Source of the DNA: Nemertoderma westbladi
Taxonomy: Eukaryota > Xenacoelomorpha > Nemertodermatida > Nemertodermatidae
Length of the DNA: 64,000 nt
Assembly: GCA_032718475.1 (NCBI GenBank)
Contig: JAUCBJ010007487.1
Location: forward strand, 37,272 to 101,271
Direction: 5' to 3'
Positions 1-13,600 of the stretch are shown here, piece by piece (the stretch's first letter is position 1; each line of letters begins with the position of its first letter). A program made the position numbers and the translations under genes. The notes below the pieces were generated by a model. It was not told the DNA's origin. It saw only the letters and a program-made list of their open reading frames with translations, and made no database searches.

Positions 1-193
1 TGACATTTGCTAGATCATCCGCATCTTCAAGGCCAGTGTCCTTTAAGATGCGTCTCAAGAAAGTCTCGGGCTGTCCACCATGCTTATTCACTCCATGTGG
101 CCGCCAAAGCACAATATTAAGCATTAGCACTGGCTGATCCTCATGGTGTAAGCCATGTCCTGCAAAGCGGAGGCCGCACCGTTCAAATGTCAA
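1..193 (-). pseudogene. Non-LTR retrotransposon ORF2, C-terminal remnant
   Basis: The minus strand reads without a stop through a peptide with LRFAGHG, LWRPHGVNKHGG, TFLRRILKDTGL and EDADDLANV. This is the layout of the region after the reverse transcriptase in many animal LINEs (an FAGH block, a W-x-P-H-G block rich in Gly, then a DTG-L block). It runs off the left edge before its stop. The same family recurs at 23191-23413 (plus strand) and 24682-24777 (minus strand). From 194 to 488 I see no coding signal. Confidence 0.6.
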
Positions 194-488
194 ACTAGGG
201 GAGACTAATGAAACACCTCATATGTTGTATAGAGTCTGATTGGCGATGTCTGTCTGCATTGTACTTGACACAATGAACCCAGCGTAGCATTCTTGTGAAA
301 GTGCCATCCAGGGATTGGTATCCTCCCAGTTAGAACACAACTTGAACTCATGTTGTTTAATCATACTTTTAATAATTAATTGCATTCCTAGTATCAGTCG
401 TGTACGTCCACGTTAATTACCACCATACGTGTATTGTATTAAATTAATATAGACACACAGGTTAGATATGATTTCATGGCATACTTAC

Positions 489-635
489 TTGCTGCATCCA
501 AAAACGCTTGATACAATTCGTAGGTCAATAAGGGTACAGGAAGGTGATTCAGGTAAAATTTCATTGAAGAGGCTAATACTTTGTAGTGTGGTAAATCATT
601 GTCCTCCCAATTAAATTTGTCGGGTTTTTCGGTGT
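489..635 (-). CDS. RhoGAP exon 2 of the GRAF-like gene
   Basis: 147-bp exon. On the minus strand it follows a T-rich tract ending TCTAG and stops before a GTAAGT donor. It begins with two bases that complete the Asp codon split with the 22380-22569 exon, then encodes 48 residues including KFNWEDNDL, VLASSMKFYLNHLPVPLLTY and a final AFLDAA, and ends in phase 1. In RhoGAP domains this stretch is the helix with the conserved K-x-Y/F-L-R-x-L-P-x-P-L-x motif; here Asn replaces the usual Arg of the LRxLP core. The next exon, carrying the rest of the GAP domain, is not found between 1 and 488. The phase match across a 21.7-kb intron is strong evidence that this belongs to the same gene. Confidence 0.82.
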
Positions 636-2105
636 CTAGAAAAAAAATGTTTGAAGTGATAATATTTAGCTGATATGATTAGATGTACTGTAACTACAGT
701 AAAAGGATGGAGGATACGATACAATAGGGTTGGTGCGCGAAAAAATTGTTGGGCTAGAAACAATCGAATAAGGGGTATCAAGGTGCTTTGAATCGAGTGG
801 CGGGGTGTGTTTTTGTAAAAACACGAGGAAACGGTCGAAATGGCGGGTTTAAGTAAATAAGGGAAGCCCATTTTGAAAATCGGCTGTGATTGGCTGCTAC
901 ATATTTGAAGTCATTACGCAGTGATGTGATAAATTATTTATCTTGTTTTCTATTGAGAGAGATCAATTCAAATACACATTAAATCTAAATCACTATCTAA
1001 ATCTGTATGTGGCTCAATGCCATTTCTTTTTGTTTCGCCTGCCCTGTGAAAAAATCCTGGATCCGCCCCTGAAATCACTTCACACGTGGCTTATATCAAT
1101 TGAAAGCGGGGCTTGCGCATCTCTTGACACAACAATTAATTAAATTTATGATGAGGAACATTAATAAATAGATGTATTCCGATGCATTTCCAGCAGCAAT
1201 ACCGGTACTTCTTTCCAATCTGAATTGATTACGGTAGATTAGATTTAAAATAACACTAAACTTGTAATACCGGTCAGCCGGTACTACTGTATAAGTGTAT
1301 AATACAGTAATAATGCAGTAGGCTACTTGAATATTAAAAATGTGTACTGGTCACCGGTAAACCCTACTTACTGTGATGAAGTAAATCTGCAATACTCAGA
1401 TTTAATACGAGTGGCATTATTGATCGTTTTAAATGATTTTTGTCATGCTGAATTATTTCGATTGATATTATTGGTCGATTTAAATAATGTATCAAAACTG
1501 CATTATTTTGCTTAATTTTATTGGTTGATTTAAAACATGTCTGTTTAATTATTTTGCTTGAAATTATAGCTCGATGTAAATGAGACAGCTGAATTATTTC
1601 ACCCGAGAATTAGAGGTCATATTAATAGATCAGCTGGTATCCAGATGATCTCTTGATGATTCACTTCGGCAGTTATATTTCGGTACCTATTTTTTTAAAA
1701 TAATTTTACCTATTTTTTTCAAATTATTTTTTTTACCTATTAATATTTCGACATCCAGAATGTCAGAATGTCAACTAACACTACTAGCAGACTGGCAGAG
1801 AAAACCGGAGTTTATTATAAAGGGTTTAACATAAAGGAGCAGGTTATAGTGGTAGCCAGAAGGAACCATAACAATACACGAGTAGAATACATACAGTACA
1901 GATTAGAATTACAGTACCGGAACCTAACTATTGCAGTACGCCTTGTGCACGGCAGCACGGTAACTGCATAAAAATAGGTAAAATGATTAAAATAAACAGG
2001 TAAAAAAAAATAATAAAAAATATGTAAAAAAAATAGAAATAATAGGTTAAAAAAAATAATAAAAAAATAGGTACTAAAAAATATATGCGATTCACTTCTA
2101 TGCTT
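636..2105. other. Intron sequence without a gene
   Basis: AT-rich. From about 1400 to 1600 there are degenerate copies, roughly 60 bp apart, of a TTGGTCGATTTAAAT-like word. At 1690-1760 and 1970-2080 there are runs of poly-T/poly-A broken by the word ACCTAT/ATAGGT. The short open frames here show no protein-family features. Confidence 0.6.
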
Positions 2106-4224
2106 CATTATCGTATCGGTACCACTGTACCACTTACCGTACCGGTACCACTGTACCACTTACCGTACCGGTACCACTGTACCACTTACCGTACCGGTAC
2201 CACTGTACCACTTACCGTACCGGTACCACTGTACCACTTACCGTACCGGTACCACTGTACCACTTACCATACCGGTACCACTGTACCACTTACCGTACCG
2301 GTACCACTGTACCACTTACCGTACCGGTACCACTGTACCACTTACCGTACCGGTACCACTGTACCACTTACCGTACCGGTACCACTGTACCACTTACCGT
2401 ACCGGTACCACTGTACCACTTACCGTACCGGTACCACTGTACGACTTACAGTACCGGTACCACTGTACCACTTACCGTACCGGTACCACTGTACCACTTA
2501 CCGTACCGGTACCACTGTACCACTTACCGTACCGGTACCACTGTACCACTTACCGTACCGGTACCACTGTACCACTTACCGTACCGGTACCACTGTACCA
2601 CTTAACGCACCGGTACCATTGTACCACTTACCGTACCGGTACCACTGTACCACTTACCGTACCGGTACCACTGTACCACTTACCGTACCGGTACCACTGT
2701 ATCACTTACCGTACCGGTACCTCTGTACCACTTACCGTACCGGTACCACTGTACCACTTACCGTACCACTGTACCACTTACCGTACCGGTACCACTATAC
2801 CACTTATCGTACCGGTACCACTGTATCACTTACCGTACCGGTACCACTGTACCACCTACCACTGTATCACTTACCGTACCGGTACCTCTGTACCACTTAC
2901 CGTACCGGTACCACTGTACCACTTACCGTACCGGTACCACTGTACCACTTACCGTACCGGTACCACTGTACCACTTACCGTATCGGTACCACTGTACCAC
3001 TTACCGTACCGGTACCACTGTACCACTTACCGTACCGGTACCACTGTACCACTTACCGTACCGGTACCACTGTACCACGTACCGTACCGGTACCACTGTA
3101 CCACTTACCGTACCGGTACCACTGTACCACTTACCGTACCGGTACCACTGTACCACTTACCGTACAGGTACCACTTACCGTACCGGTACCACTGTACCAC
3201 TTACCGTAGCGGTACCACTGTACCACTTACCGTAGCGGTACCACTTACCGTACCGGTACCACTGTACCACTTACCGTACCGGTACCACTGTACCACTTAC
3301 CGTACCGGTACCACTGTACCACTTACCGTACCGGTACCACTGTACCACTTACCGTACCGGTACCACTTACCGTACAGGTACCACTTACCGTACCGGTACC
3401 ACTGTACCACTTACCGTACCGGTACCACTGTACCACTTACCGTACCGGTACCACTGTACCACTTACCGTACAGGTACCATTTACCGTACCGGTACCACTG
3501 TACCACTTACCGTACAGGTACCACTTACCGTACCGGTACCACTGTACCACTTACCGTACCGGTACCACTTACCGTACCGGTACCACTGTACCACTTACTG
3601 TACCGGTACCACTGTACCACTTACCGTACCGGTACCACTTACCGCACCGGTACCACTGTACCACTTACCGTACCGGTACCACTGTACCACTTACCGTACC
3701 GGTACCACTGTACCACTTACCGTACCGGTACCACTTACCGTACCGGTACCACTGTACCACTTACCGTACCGGTACCACTGTACCACTTATCGTATCGGTA
3801 CCACTGTACCACTTACCGTACCGGTACCACTGTACCACTTACCGTACCGGTACCACTGTACCACTTACCGTATCGGTACCACTGTACCACTTACTGTACC
3901 GGTACCACTTACCGTATCGGTACCACTTTACCACTTACCGTACCGGTACCACTTACCGTTCCGGTACCACTGTACCACTTACCGTACCGGTACCACTGTA
4001 CCACTTACCGTACCGGTACCACTGTACCACTTAACGTACAGGTACCACTTACCGTACCGGTACCACTGTACCACTTACCGTAGCGGTACCACTGTACCAC
4101 TTACCATACCGGTACCACTGTACCACTTACCGTACCGGTACCACTGTACCACTTACCATACCGGTACCACTGTACCACTTACCGTACCGGTACCACTGTA
4201 TCACTTACCGTACCGGTACCTCTG
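2106..4224. repeat. 26-bp satellite array (ACCGGT-rich)
   Basis: About 2.1 kb of tandem 26-bp units containing TACCACTG, TACCACTT and ACCGTACCGG, about 80 units. Each unit contains the 10-bp perfect palindrome GTACCGGTAC. Some units lack one 8-bp TACCACTG step and are 18 bp long. Scattered point variants exist, but most units are identical, which suggests recent amplification or homogenisation. The array ends abruptly at the start of the LTR at 4225. The 374-codon open frame at 2085-3209 is only the repeat read in all phases. Confidence 0.95.
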
Positions 4225-5410
4225 TGTAAACGCTTTTGTGGGATAACTGATTCGTTTGCCTTGTTGGCCAGTTCCCCCCCGGTCGCTAGATCTATAGCTA
4301 AAAATAGTGCAAGCTACCAGCTTATTGGCTGATTTGCTGTACGCAGGTATCTGGGCTCTGTTTAATCGGCCAACCAGCCTAGGGAGGTTGCGTCATAGCC
4401 TTGTTTCGTATCTCCCAATAGAATTTGAGTTAGCCTTGATTTTGACCTATCACAGAGCTACTGAACTGAAATTTTCCTATCTCACTGCTCTTTCTCTGTG
4501 TTGAACGGGAGCTTCGTGGAATAAGGGTAGTTGGTATCCTCGTATAGAGTAGTAGTCACGAGTTTTCAAAGCCACGAAAGAACGGCTTTATAGTGTTTTG
4601 TGCTTTTCTGCCTTTTAGCTCAACACTAGTAGGTTTAATTATAAGGACATATATCCTTTAACTGACATACCGACCAAACTCTGTGAATATCACTCTGCTG
4701 AAACATTGCAAACTCATAACAATCAGTGTTCAGTTGTTGTTTTATACTGCTATTTACTGTCAGTTCTTCATAATATGGTTGATGAATAATTATATTTGGA
4801 ATAACGATAAATAACCCCGAAACCCAATATTCTTGATATACCGAAGGTAAGAGAGAAAGGTTACAGATAAACGATTGTGACTTATGTTAAAGTGGTTTGA
4901 AGTGAATCTAATGTTATTTGATAGACCCTACATGAGTCAGTCTGTGTTCCTTTTATATGTGACTAAAATCAGTGAAGATCGGCAGATTAGTGTGCAGTAT
5001 TGTGCAGCATTGTGTATGAGTGAGTCTGTTAAAGAAGCATTTCCTAAAGAATGCGCCATATATGTGAATTATAATTAAGCCATATCGTTGTGAGTAGTTT
5101 AAGTCATAACTCTGTTTATATAAATAAAGCGCCACGTCCTAAAGGAACTGTTAATATTCCCGAAGGTGAATAATATTGTCAGAGATTATATAATACTGTC
5201 AGTCGAATAATACATTAGGCTTACATAGCAATAAAATTAAACCGTCGAACCCAATCTCCCGGGAATATCCAGCGGGTGAATGATCGCGCACAGATTGGTT
5301 TCGACTAGTGTAGTGAATCAAATACTTGTCATAGGCTAAAAAGCGATTTAATATCTAGAAGACATCTTAATTTGGCGGGTTAAACTGCCAAAGGTCTGAA
5401 AGCGCGAACA
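4225..5410 (+). repeat. 5' LTR of BEL copy 1
   Basis: Begins TGTAAACGC and ends GCGCGAACA. From about 4570 to the end it matches the LTRs at 20388 and 59018 closely. The first 340 bases (U3) do not resemble the other two, although both of those share a U3. It contains a polyadenylation-type AATAAA at 5230-5235 that all three LTRs keep; a second AATAAA near 5122 is present only here. Confidence 0.85.
5230..5235 (+). promoter_or_regulatory. AATAAA polyadenylation signal in LTR
   Basis: AATAAA conserved at the same place in all three LTRs (also 21392-21397 and 60086-60091), about 175-180 bases before the LTR end. Inferred to define the R/U5 border. Confidence 0.45.
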
Positions 5411-7662
5411 TTAAAGGATATAGCTTCTTTATTGCAGTAAGCAATAAAGTTGAAAGTACCGGTCAACCGGTAAACCTGAACGGTACTTCAGTAGGTCAGT
5501 AGGCCCAACCGCCAGAACCGGTACTGCCGTAGGTCAGTAGGCCCAACTGCCAGAACCGGTACTTCTGTAGGTCTGTAGGCCTAACTGTCCTAACCGGTAC
5601 TTCAGTATAAGTACACTAGTATTATTCGATTTGATTGTTGTATACCGGTAGGCTGTTTAAGGGATTAGGGATTGATCACCCCTTATTCCTTTATATGGTT
5701 TACTTATTTCTGTCAAGTTTTATTTGTTTGTAGGCCAGTATTGATCAGAAGGCGTGTAAACCTGATCAGATTGTACAGACGATTTGTAGGCTGAGCTGTT
5801 GTCTGATTGCTGTTAGGTCCGAACGGATTGCAGTGTGTGTAGATCACCTGTCCGATTAAGTACGGTTAGGAAGTAGGGGCAGCGAATGCTGTAAGGTAAA
5901 CCCCCAACTAAAGAATAAGTCGTACTACTGGGTTAGAACGCATACTCCCTAATCATTTCGGAGTCTGCATGTCCTGTAGTTTATTTAGGCTTGAGAGTAG
6001 TCTGCCATCGTTGAGTCTGTACTTTGTTTGTGTAAGTCTGTACGGGTAGCGTATAATATTTATTTAGATAATTTGTAGGCTGGATAGTTGTCTGGCTGTT
6101 ATTGGGTCTGAACGGATTGCAGCGTGTGTAGATCACTTGTCCGATAAAGAACGGTTAGGAAGTAGGGGCAGCGAATGCTGTAAGGTAAACCCCCAACTAA
6201 AGAATAAGTCGTACTACTGGGTTAGAACGCATACTACCTAATTATTTCGGAGTCTGCATGTCCTGTAGTTTATTTAGGCTTGATAGTAGTCTGTCAGTGT
6301 TTGGTCTGCATTTTGTTTGAGTAGTTTGTACGCGTAGCGTAATATTTATTATTCAGAGTTTATGCGATTATTCGCAACATTCATATCCCCAAGTTTGTTC
6401 CTACAATAATTGTGTTTGTTATACATACCGCTATAGTTAAATTAACCCTGGTACTACACGGGCTGCTTGGTGTAGGTAAAGACTGGTGATTTTGTGCACC
6501 GGTCACTCCAGCAGATGCCGTGGTTCTTTTAGCTGTTCAAGTATATTTAACTACTGATTATATGTTGTACAAGTACTCGTACCTAATTTAGGGTTTAGTG
6601 TACAGTGCTTTCCGAAAGTAATTAGTGTAGGCATTATATTTGTGTTGTAAAGTGGTTAATAGGCACGTTCGATTAGCTCTATTAACTTCTAGGTAGGAAC
6701 ACTCCGTGATACATAACGTAGAACCTATAGCGATACGGCTATAGGTCGTCAGGCGGTGGTATTTTTCTATCTGGACAACGCAGTGTATTTACTACTACTT
6801 ATTATTTCAAATACCGCAGTACCCTGTCCGTTGTAATTACCAGATTTCTAACCCTTTGTTAGGCTGGTTTGTAGACTTCTTGTAAAATTACCCTAAAAAT
6901 TCGTATTTTGTGTTTTTTGTAAATTTTTGTGTTTATTTAGAGATTGTAATCTCACCCGAATTGTACGTAATTTGTAGTATTAAGTAACTTAGGTAAATTA
7001 GCATTATTTGTTTTAGTGTCCTATAAGTAACACTTCACTGAAAGCGTACCGCTTTGTGTAGTGATTACCCCAGAAATAATAACATTTATTTCAAACCTTG
7101 ACTAAACCCATTAAAACGGGTATATATATATTATAAATCAAATCTAACGATTTATAAATAGTAGGCCTACCATATAACAATTAGGTCTCAATATCAGTTG
7201 GACTACTGCCCAAATAGCGGTAATAAAGTAAGTGGAGTAACCAAGTAACCCTTAAGGTTCAGAAATTCAATTATTTGAAATAATTGATATACCGGTATTT
7301 ACGATAGGCCTATTATCTTTATTTCTGTAAATTTTAGGCTTAAATTATACCGGTACTTGTAATTAATTCTAGTCCAGAATTATATATACTATAAACTGTA
7401 AGCTGTATACCGGTATTCCCGATAGGCCTATTATATATTCATATATACTTGTGCTAAAATTATACCGGTATTCTGCGATAAACCTAGTCTGTAATAATAC
7501 TTATATATACTATAAGCATACCGGTATTATAATATATTATATATACCACGCTGCATTGAGTAGCAGTATCGGTAGTTAATTACTAGGCTAGTAGTTAATA
7601 CTGAATTACTAGACTTGCTTAGACTGTAATATAGCAGTAGGCATTCAACTGTACATACAAAT
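5411..7662 (+). other. BEL copy 1 untranslated leader with a tandem duplication
   Basis: 2.25 kb between the LTR and the gag start with no convincing coding frame. It holds a 289-bp direct duplication (units starting at about 5782 and 6071), both keeping the blocks GGTTAGGAAGTAGGGGCAGC and TAAACCCCCAACTAAAGAAT. From 7285 to 7540 about five copies of TACCGGTA recur some 55-65 bp apart, several followed by a GATAGGCCTATTAT block. The same leader, duplication included, precedes gag in the second copy. A primer binding site just after 5410 was not identified. Confidence 0.7.
5782..6355 (+). repeat. 289-bp tandem duplication in the BEL leader
   Basis: Two adjacent copies, both starting ATTTGTAGGCTG. 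The second differs by scattered substitutions. Also present in copy 2 (from about 60549 and 60835), so the duplication predates the divergence of the two elements. Confidence 0.85.
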
Positions 7663-10600
7663 ATGTCTGATACTAAGCAGAACCTGTCAGACAGTCTATT
7701 AGATGTAACTATCTGCGACTCAGATAGAGGTGTAGAACCCTCTAGTCGTAAGTTCGGTTCACCTCCCACTGTGAGGAAGGTCATCCCTCCAGTAGTAATA
7801 ACAGAACCTAGGCTAGTCCAACATCGTAGGTCTATCATAGGCACTCGAGCTCAGGTCAAGCGGGACCAAGAAGCAGCGGAACAGCAACAACCCGCGAGTC
7901 AAGAACTTATTCCTCAGCGGCCCAGCAGCTCCAGTAGTGAGGATACTGTAGAGCTGACACCTGAGCGCGGAGCAGAGATGACGGATGTGGTTTATACGGA
8001 TCCCCTTCTCATCCTTCCTGCAGCCGTACTCATTAGGTTATTGATCGCGGTGGAAGAACACCAGATCGATTGGGCGAGGAGTCAACGATCAACTAGAGAT
8101 AGTTATGCGGGGTACACGAGGGAAGAACTGAACTCTATTGTCGAGTCGCAATGGAACTTTCCCGGACCCGGACTCCCGTTTGATTTATCAGAAGCTGCCT
8201 GGGAAGACATACACCGGATGGGAGTAGCCAAGGAAACCATCGATCCAGCTGTATGGAAGAGGTCCGCAGCCGGATACGCACAGGGATTCTTCAGCTCTAT
8301 GGAGCGAGTAGAAAGACAACTGTTTAAACAACCTCAAGGACCTCAAGAGCAGGGACAGCTGCTTTATCAAGTTAGAGAAAGAGTTCTGCGAATTAGGCTA
8401 ATCTTATCCGCCTTTGAGGAGGCTTCTAAAAGAAGACAAGACACGTCGTTGCAAGTTGCCGTAAAGACTTGGTTTCAAAGGGTGAGACGCCAGGTTCAAG
8501 GAGCAGCTCAGTGGAAAGCTCAGTTGGAGGAGCGCTCAACCCATGGAGAATCGACGGACGCTACTTTTTCCCAAATGGAAAGTGAAGCGACGGCAGAGAA
8601 ACCGCATAAGAAGGATGCCATTGATATCTATCTGTCAGACTATCAGCGTTTTTTGGGAGATGAAGAGTTGAGGAGAAGGCTAGAGGGACTTAGCCCTAAT
8701 AGCGAAGGAGCCAAACTTGTGTTAGATGCGATTGATGTGGATAGGTTAGCGGCGAACCAAGCTAAATTCGATGAACAACTCCGCATCGCTAGAGAAAAGG
8801 AAGAACAAGTAAGGAAAAAACGTATAGAAGACAGAAAGATAGCAGCAGTGGCAAAGGCAGAAAGAAAAGCGGCAGCGGCAGAGGCAAAAGCGGCAGCGGC
8901 AGAGGCAAAAGCGGCAGCGGCAGAGGCAAAAGCGGCAGCAGTGGCGGAAGCAGAACGAAAAGCGGCAGCGGCAGAGGCAAAAGCAGCAGTGGCAGAGGCA
9001 AAAGCGGCAGCAGTGGCGGAAGTAGAACGAAAAGCGGCTGAAGAGATCATCCAACTGGAGTTGGAAAATCTTCAAGAGAAGCAAGACGACTTCAGTAAAC
9101 AGTTAGCAGCTAGTAATATGCAGATGATGAGTCGATCTACTCCCAAAAGACAGGGGTATACATCATCTGAGGAAGGCGATACCACCGACACTGAAGGCGG
9201 AGGAAAGCGATCTCGTCTAAGCAGACGTAAAAGAACATTCCACCGTCAGAAATTGCCTGATTTGCCTCCAGCTGTTAGAAGACAACTAAATAACACCAAA
9301 TTAGGTAGTACAGAACCCACAGACCAAATAATTGAAATAGAAAGACTCCCTACTATAGTAGATGAGCCTGAAATAATTAGGCCTGTTCTTGAAATCACCC
9401 CTACGGTGATAGACACACCTGTGCTCCCTGAAGCTACCTATAAATTCCCTCTGCATAGCACTAAGCTACCTGTGCCCCGTAGAACTGCCCAAGAGACAGT
9501 TCAGGTCCTGGACCCCGAGCGAAGTATTCATGATTTGTCGCCCGTTGTCCCTCGTCTGCCCGCTACGACGTTGGCGGATCCCGTTTCAGCGGTTGATTGG
9601 GTAGACGAGAGACGGCGGGGGATGGATATCCTCCTCGGAGAGATGAAGGAGAATCGGATACGCTCCTCCCAACAGGTCCGAGAGTTGGAAGGGACTGTCC
9701 AACATTTAAAAGGAACAGTGAGGGAAAGTAAGTTAGAGTTGCAAGAAGTGCAGCAAAGTATCGCGTTAGAACGCGATAAATTAGTAAACTTAAAAAAGGG
9801 TATACCACCACCCTCTGTAACAATGTGTCAACCCGTTAGGTCTGAAGTATCTCATGCGCAAGGTGTGGAGCCTACACGCATCTATACTGCTAGCGAAGTA
9901 GAAACTCCTATAGTGAACCCTATTAAGGGTAATTATAGACCTGTTGATAATGATATTCCCTATAGACCGGATCATAATCCGAGAAATTTATATACCGATA
10001 ACTCGATATTAAATAACACGATGGCCCAAGAAAGTTTTACGCGTCAAATGGCTAGAACCGAAGCCCGGCAAGCGGTAAAGGTTGGAGAGATCGTCAAGTT
10101 CAATGGAGATGAGATGAAATGGTTACCTTTTAATGAATATTACAAAGATAACATACAGAACTCTGTACTGTCTAATGGAGAGAAACTTAGGTTCCTCATC
10201 GAGTGCTTGGAAGGATCTCCCAAGTTAATGGCGTTAAAGTTTATTGGACATCCAGACGGATTAAGACAAGTTTGGGATACACTAAACATCAGGTATGGTA
10301 ATAAGAATAACATCGCTAAGTATTTATATGCAAAATTAGTAGCGCCCAGAAAGTTCATCAACAGTGGGATAATAGAGTTTTCCGATGAGATTCAAGAGAT
10401 CTGTAGACAATTAGATTGGTTAGGTAAGTCTCATGAATACCAAAGTTCTATGGTCATTGGAGCTGTGGCTTCTACTTTACCGAAAGGTGGGGTAGGCACA
10501 CGCTGGGATAAGAAAGTGTTATATATGATGGAACAACAACAAAGAGACCCTACCATGTCTGATCTCATGTCATTCCTAGATGGAGAAGTGAAATTACAGC

Positions 10601-13600
10601 TCCTGAAACTGTCCAGAGAGAAGACACCGGAAAACAAGGTAAGTGAAAAACCCGTCTCTAGGAGAAAGATAACACCAGTGTGTTATACAGACGACGGCGA
10701 AAGCCAGACTTCTCAAGGAGAAGATAGCGGGAAGGACACCGATAGATCTTATTACGTGAATAAAATGCCTAAAGATCAGGTGAGTAAATTCAAGTCTCGA
10801 ACAAATGACAGGAGAGAACAGGTAAGAAAAACTCCTCCTACGTCTCCCAAGAGAATTCAGGTGAGAAAGCCCGAAGACAAAGCAAGTGTACACAATGTGA
10901 CTCAGAGTAAGGTGAGTAACATCAAACCGAAATGTGCGCTATGTGACTGGACCCACCGTTTGAATATGTATGATGAATTCCTGAAGAAATCATTAACTGA
11001 GAGACGTGAAGTCATGTGGGATAAGCGGTTATGTTATAATTGCCTCAGACAAGGACACCAACGGCGTACCTGTTTCTCTGACATAAGGTGTGCGAAGTGT
11101 GGTGCGAAACATCATATCTTATTGCACGCTGAATTCGAGCGAAATAGTCCGAATCAGGTAAGTGATTCCGAACTACATGTCCAATTCAGTGATGTGAACG
11201 ACACTGATCAATCTGAGATGGAAGGATTCTATACGGATGAGTTCTCCGATGAAAACGAATCCTGTTACCTGATAAATACCGCAGTGTATCGAGCACTCAC
11301 ATATGAAAAAGATACAGACAGCGACCTCACTCTAACTACTTCTGAACGACAACCGTCTTGGAAAGAGCCATCTTCCAATGTAGGGATTAGAGAATTTCCT
11401 GTGGTACAAGTAAGGGTTCACGGACCTAAACGGAGTTACGTAGTGAACGCCCTCCTTGACTCCGGTAGTACAGGAACATTCATCGACCAAGAGCTAGCCG
11501 AAGACATATTTGCTGGACAACCCAAGTTCCGAACTACGCTAAACATGTCAGGCATTATGCAAGTCTGGAAATCCACAATAACAGCGGATTATTATGTAGG
11601 AGCGTTGTCCACCCCCCAGGACGAACTAGGAGAACATAGCATCAGGTCAGTGAAAATGGTAGCTATAAAGAACTTCGCTACTACCCAAGCAGACCTTTAT
11701 AATTGGGACGAGGATGAGAGCATCCAACATCTTAACATACCTCGATTTCAGACTGATTATTCTGGAGTGCAAATACTCATCGGCCAAAACGCGCATGAAG
11801 CGCTGGAGACATTAGAGAAACGGCCTGCTCAACCGCAGCCACTACAGACCTATGCGGTAAGAACTAGAGTAGGTTGGTACTTTACTGGACCTTCCCGTAG
11901 AACACTCAGAGAAAGACTACCGCAAGAGCGAGTTTGCCAGGTGAGTGAATGGGAAGATGATACTAGTGAAGGAGACGATTTAACTGAGGGAACTCCATAC
12001 TCCTCAGATAACGACGACATTCACCAGCTCTTTGATGAAGAGAATACTATCGATCTCCTTAAAGAAAACGAGGCTTGGCAAAACCAAGTGAACTTATGTC
12101 AACTTCTTTATCCATCTGAACGAGAAGCTTATAACGACGAGTTAAATGACGTCATTGAGCGTTGTAATGCCAAGACTCGAGATGAACATGCTGTACGATT
12201 CTTTACGCAAGAGGCAGTAGAGCCCAATTCCTACGATAAGGCCTTATCAGTGGAAGAGGAAAGGGCCAAGCAGATCCAAGAGACGACTACACGTTTCATC
12301 AAAGATCAAGGTAGGTATGAAGTCGGTTTACCTTTTCGCAAGAAAGAACCGAAGTTCATCAATAACAGACCTTTGGCGGAAAAAAGAATCGCGCAACTCC
12401 ATCGACGCCTTACGGCTAATTCTTCAGCTAAAGCAATGTATCAAACACAGCTGGAAAAATTTATTAACAAGGGATACGCGGAGAGAGTACCGGAAGAAAC
12501 ACCTGTGACTGAAAGAACGTATTACTTAACTCACCATTACGTTCCTAAACCCGGTAAGCCACACGAAGTGAGAGTAGTGTTTGATGGCTCCGCTCTTTAC
12601 ATGGGTCAATCCCTTAACTCTGAATTGTTACCCGGACCCAACTTGCTTCAATCTTTGTTGGGAATTCTTTTAAGATTGAGACAATATTCGATTGCTTTCG
12701 CCTCCGATATAGAAGGCATGTTCTTACAAGTCAAGGTGTTAGATAGGGATCGAGATAGTCTACGATTTCTGTGGTGGCCCGAAGGAGATCTCAACCAGAA
12801 ACCGGTGGAGTACTGGATGACCATCCAGGCCTTTGGGATAATCTCAAGCCCTTCCAACGCCTGTTCGGTAGTGCGTACTACTGCAGAGGACAACCGAGAG
12901 GCATTCTCTAAGGAAGTGATCGACAACATCAAGAGAGACATATACATGGACGACAATCTGAAGTCCCTCCCATCAGTTGAGGAAGCCATTGAGGTCGCTA
13001 AGGGAACGGTAGAGTGCTTAAAAAGAGGTGGATTTCGATTAACCAAATTCACCAGCAACTCCCGTGAGTTTCTGGAGTCGATCCCTGCGGAAGATCGAGG
13101 AGCGAAAGATCTCGATTTGATCAAAGATGATCTGCCAGAGACCAAGACACTCGGCTTGAAATGGGACACAGAGCGAGATATCCTGTTTTTCCAGCTAAAA
13201 CAGCGCGATAATCCAGTTCGAACCAAACGGATTTGCTTAAGTATACTGAGCACTTATTTCGATCCATTGGGATTTATTAGCCCAGTTATATTGATTGCTC
13301 GTAGTTTGGTACAACAAATGTGGCTTGAAAACCACTCATGGGACGATCCACTTAAGGGGGAATTATTGAAGCAGTGGATGAAATGGGAAGATTCTCTGCC
13401 AGTTATCGAGGATTTTATAATTTCCCGTTCATATTTTGGTCATGTTCTCCCTACGTATTCCTATCAACTCCATGTGTTTGGAGACGCCAGCGATATGGGA
13501 ATCGGTATAGTAGCCTACCTAAGAGTGGAAACTCCGGATGGAATCAAAGTCGCCTTGGTTACTTCTAAGGCATTAATCAACAACAAGTTGAAAGTTCCTC

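Noticed and set aside
2085-3209. 374-codon frame of TVPVPLYHLPYRY-type repeats
   Set aside because: Pure translation of the 26-bp satellite, which has no stop in any plus frame.
4884-5078. 64-codon frame conserved in all three LTRs (also 21033, 59741)
   Set aside because: Between two copies most substitutions change the amino acid, and the third copy is frameshifted. Conservation reflects recent common origin of the LTRs.
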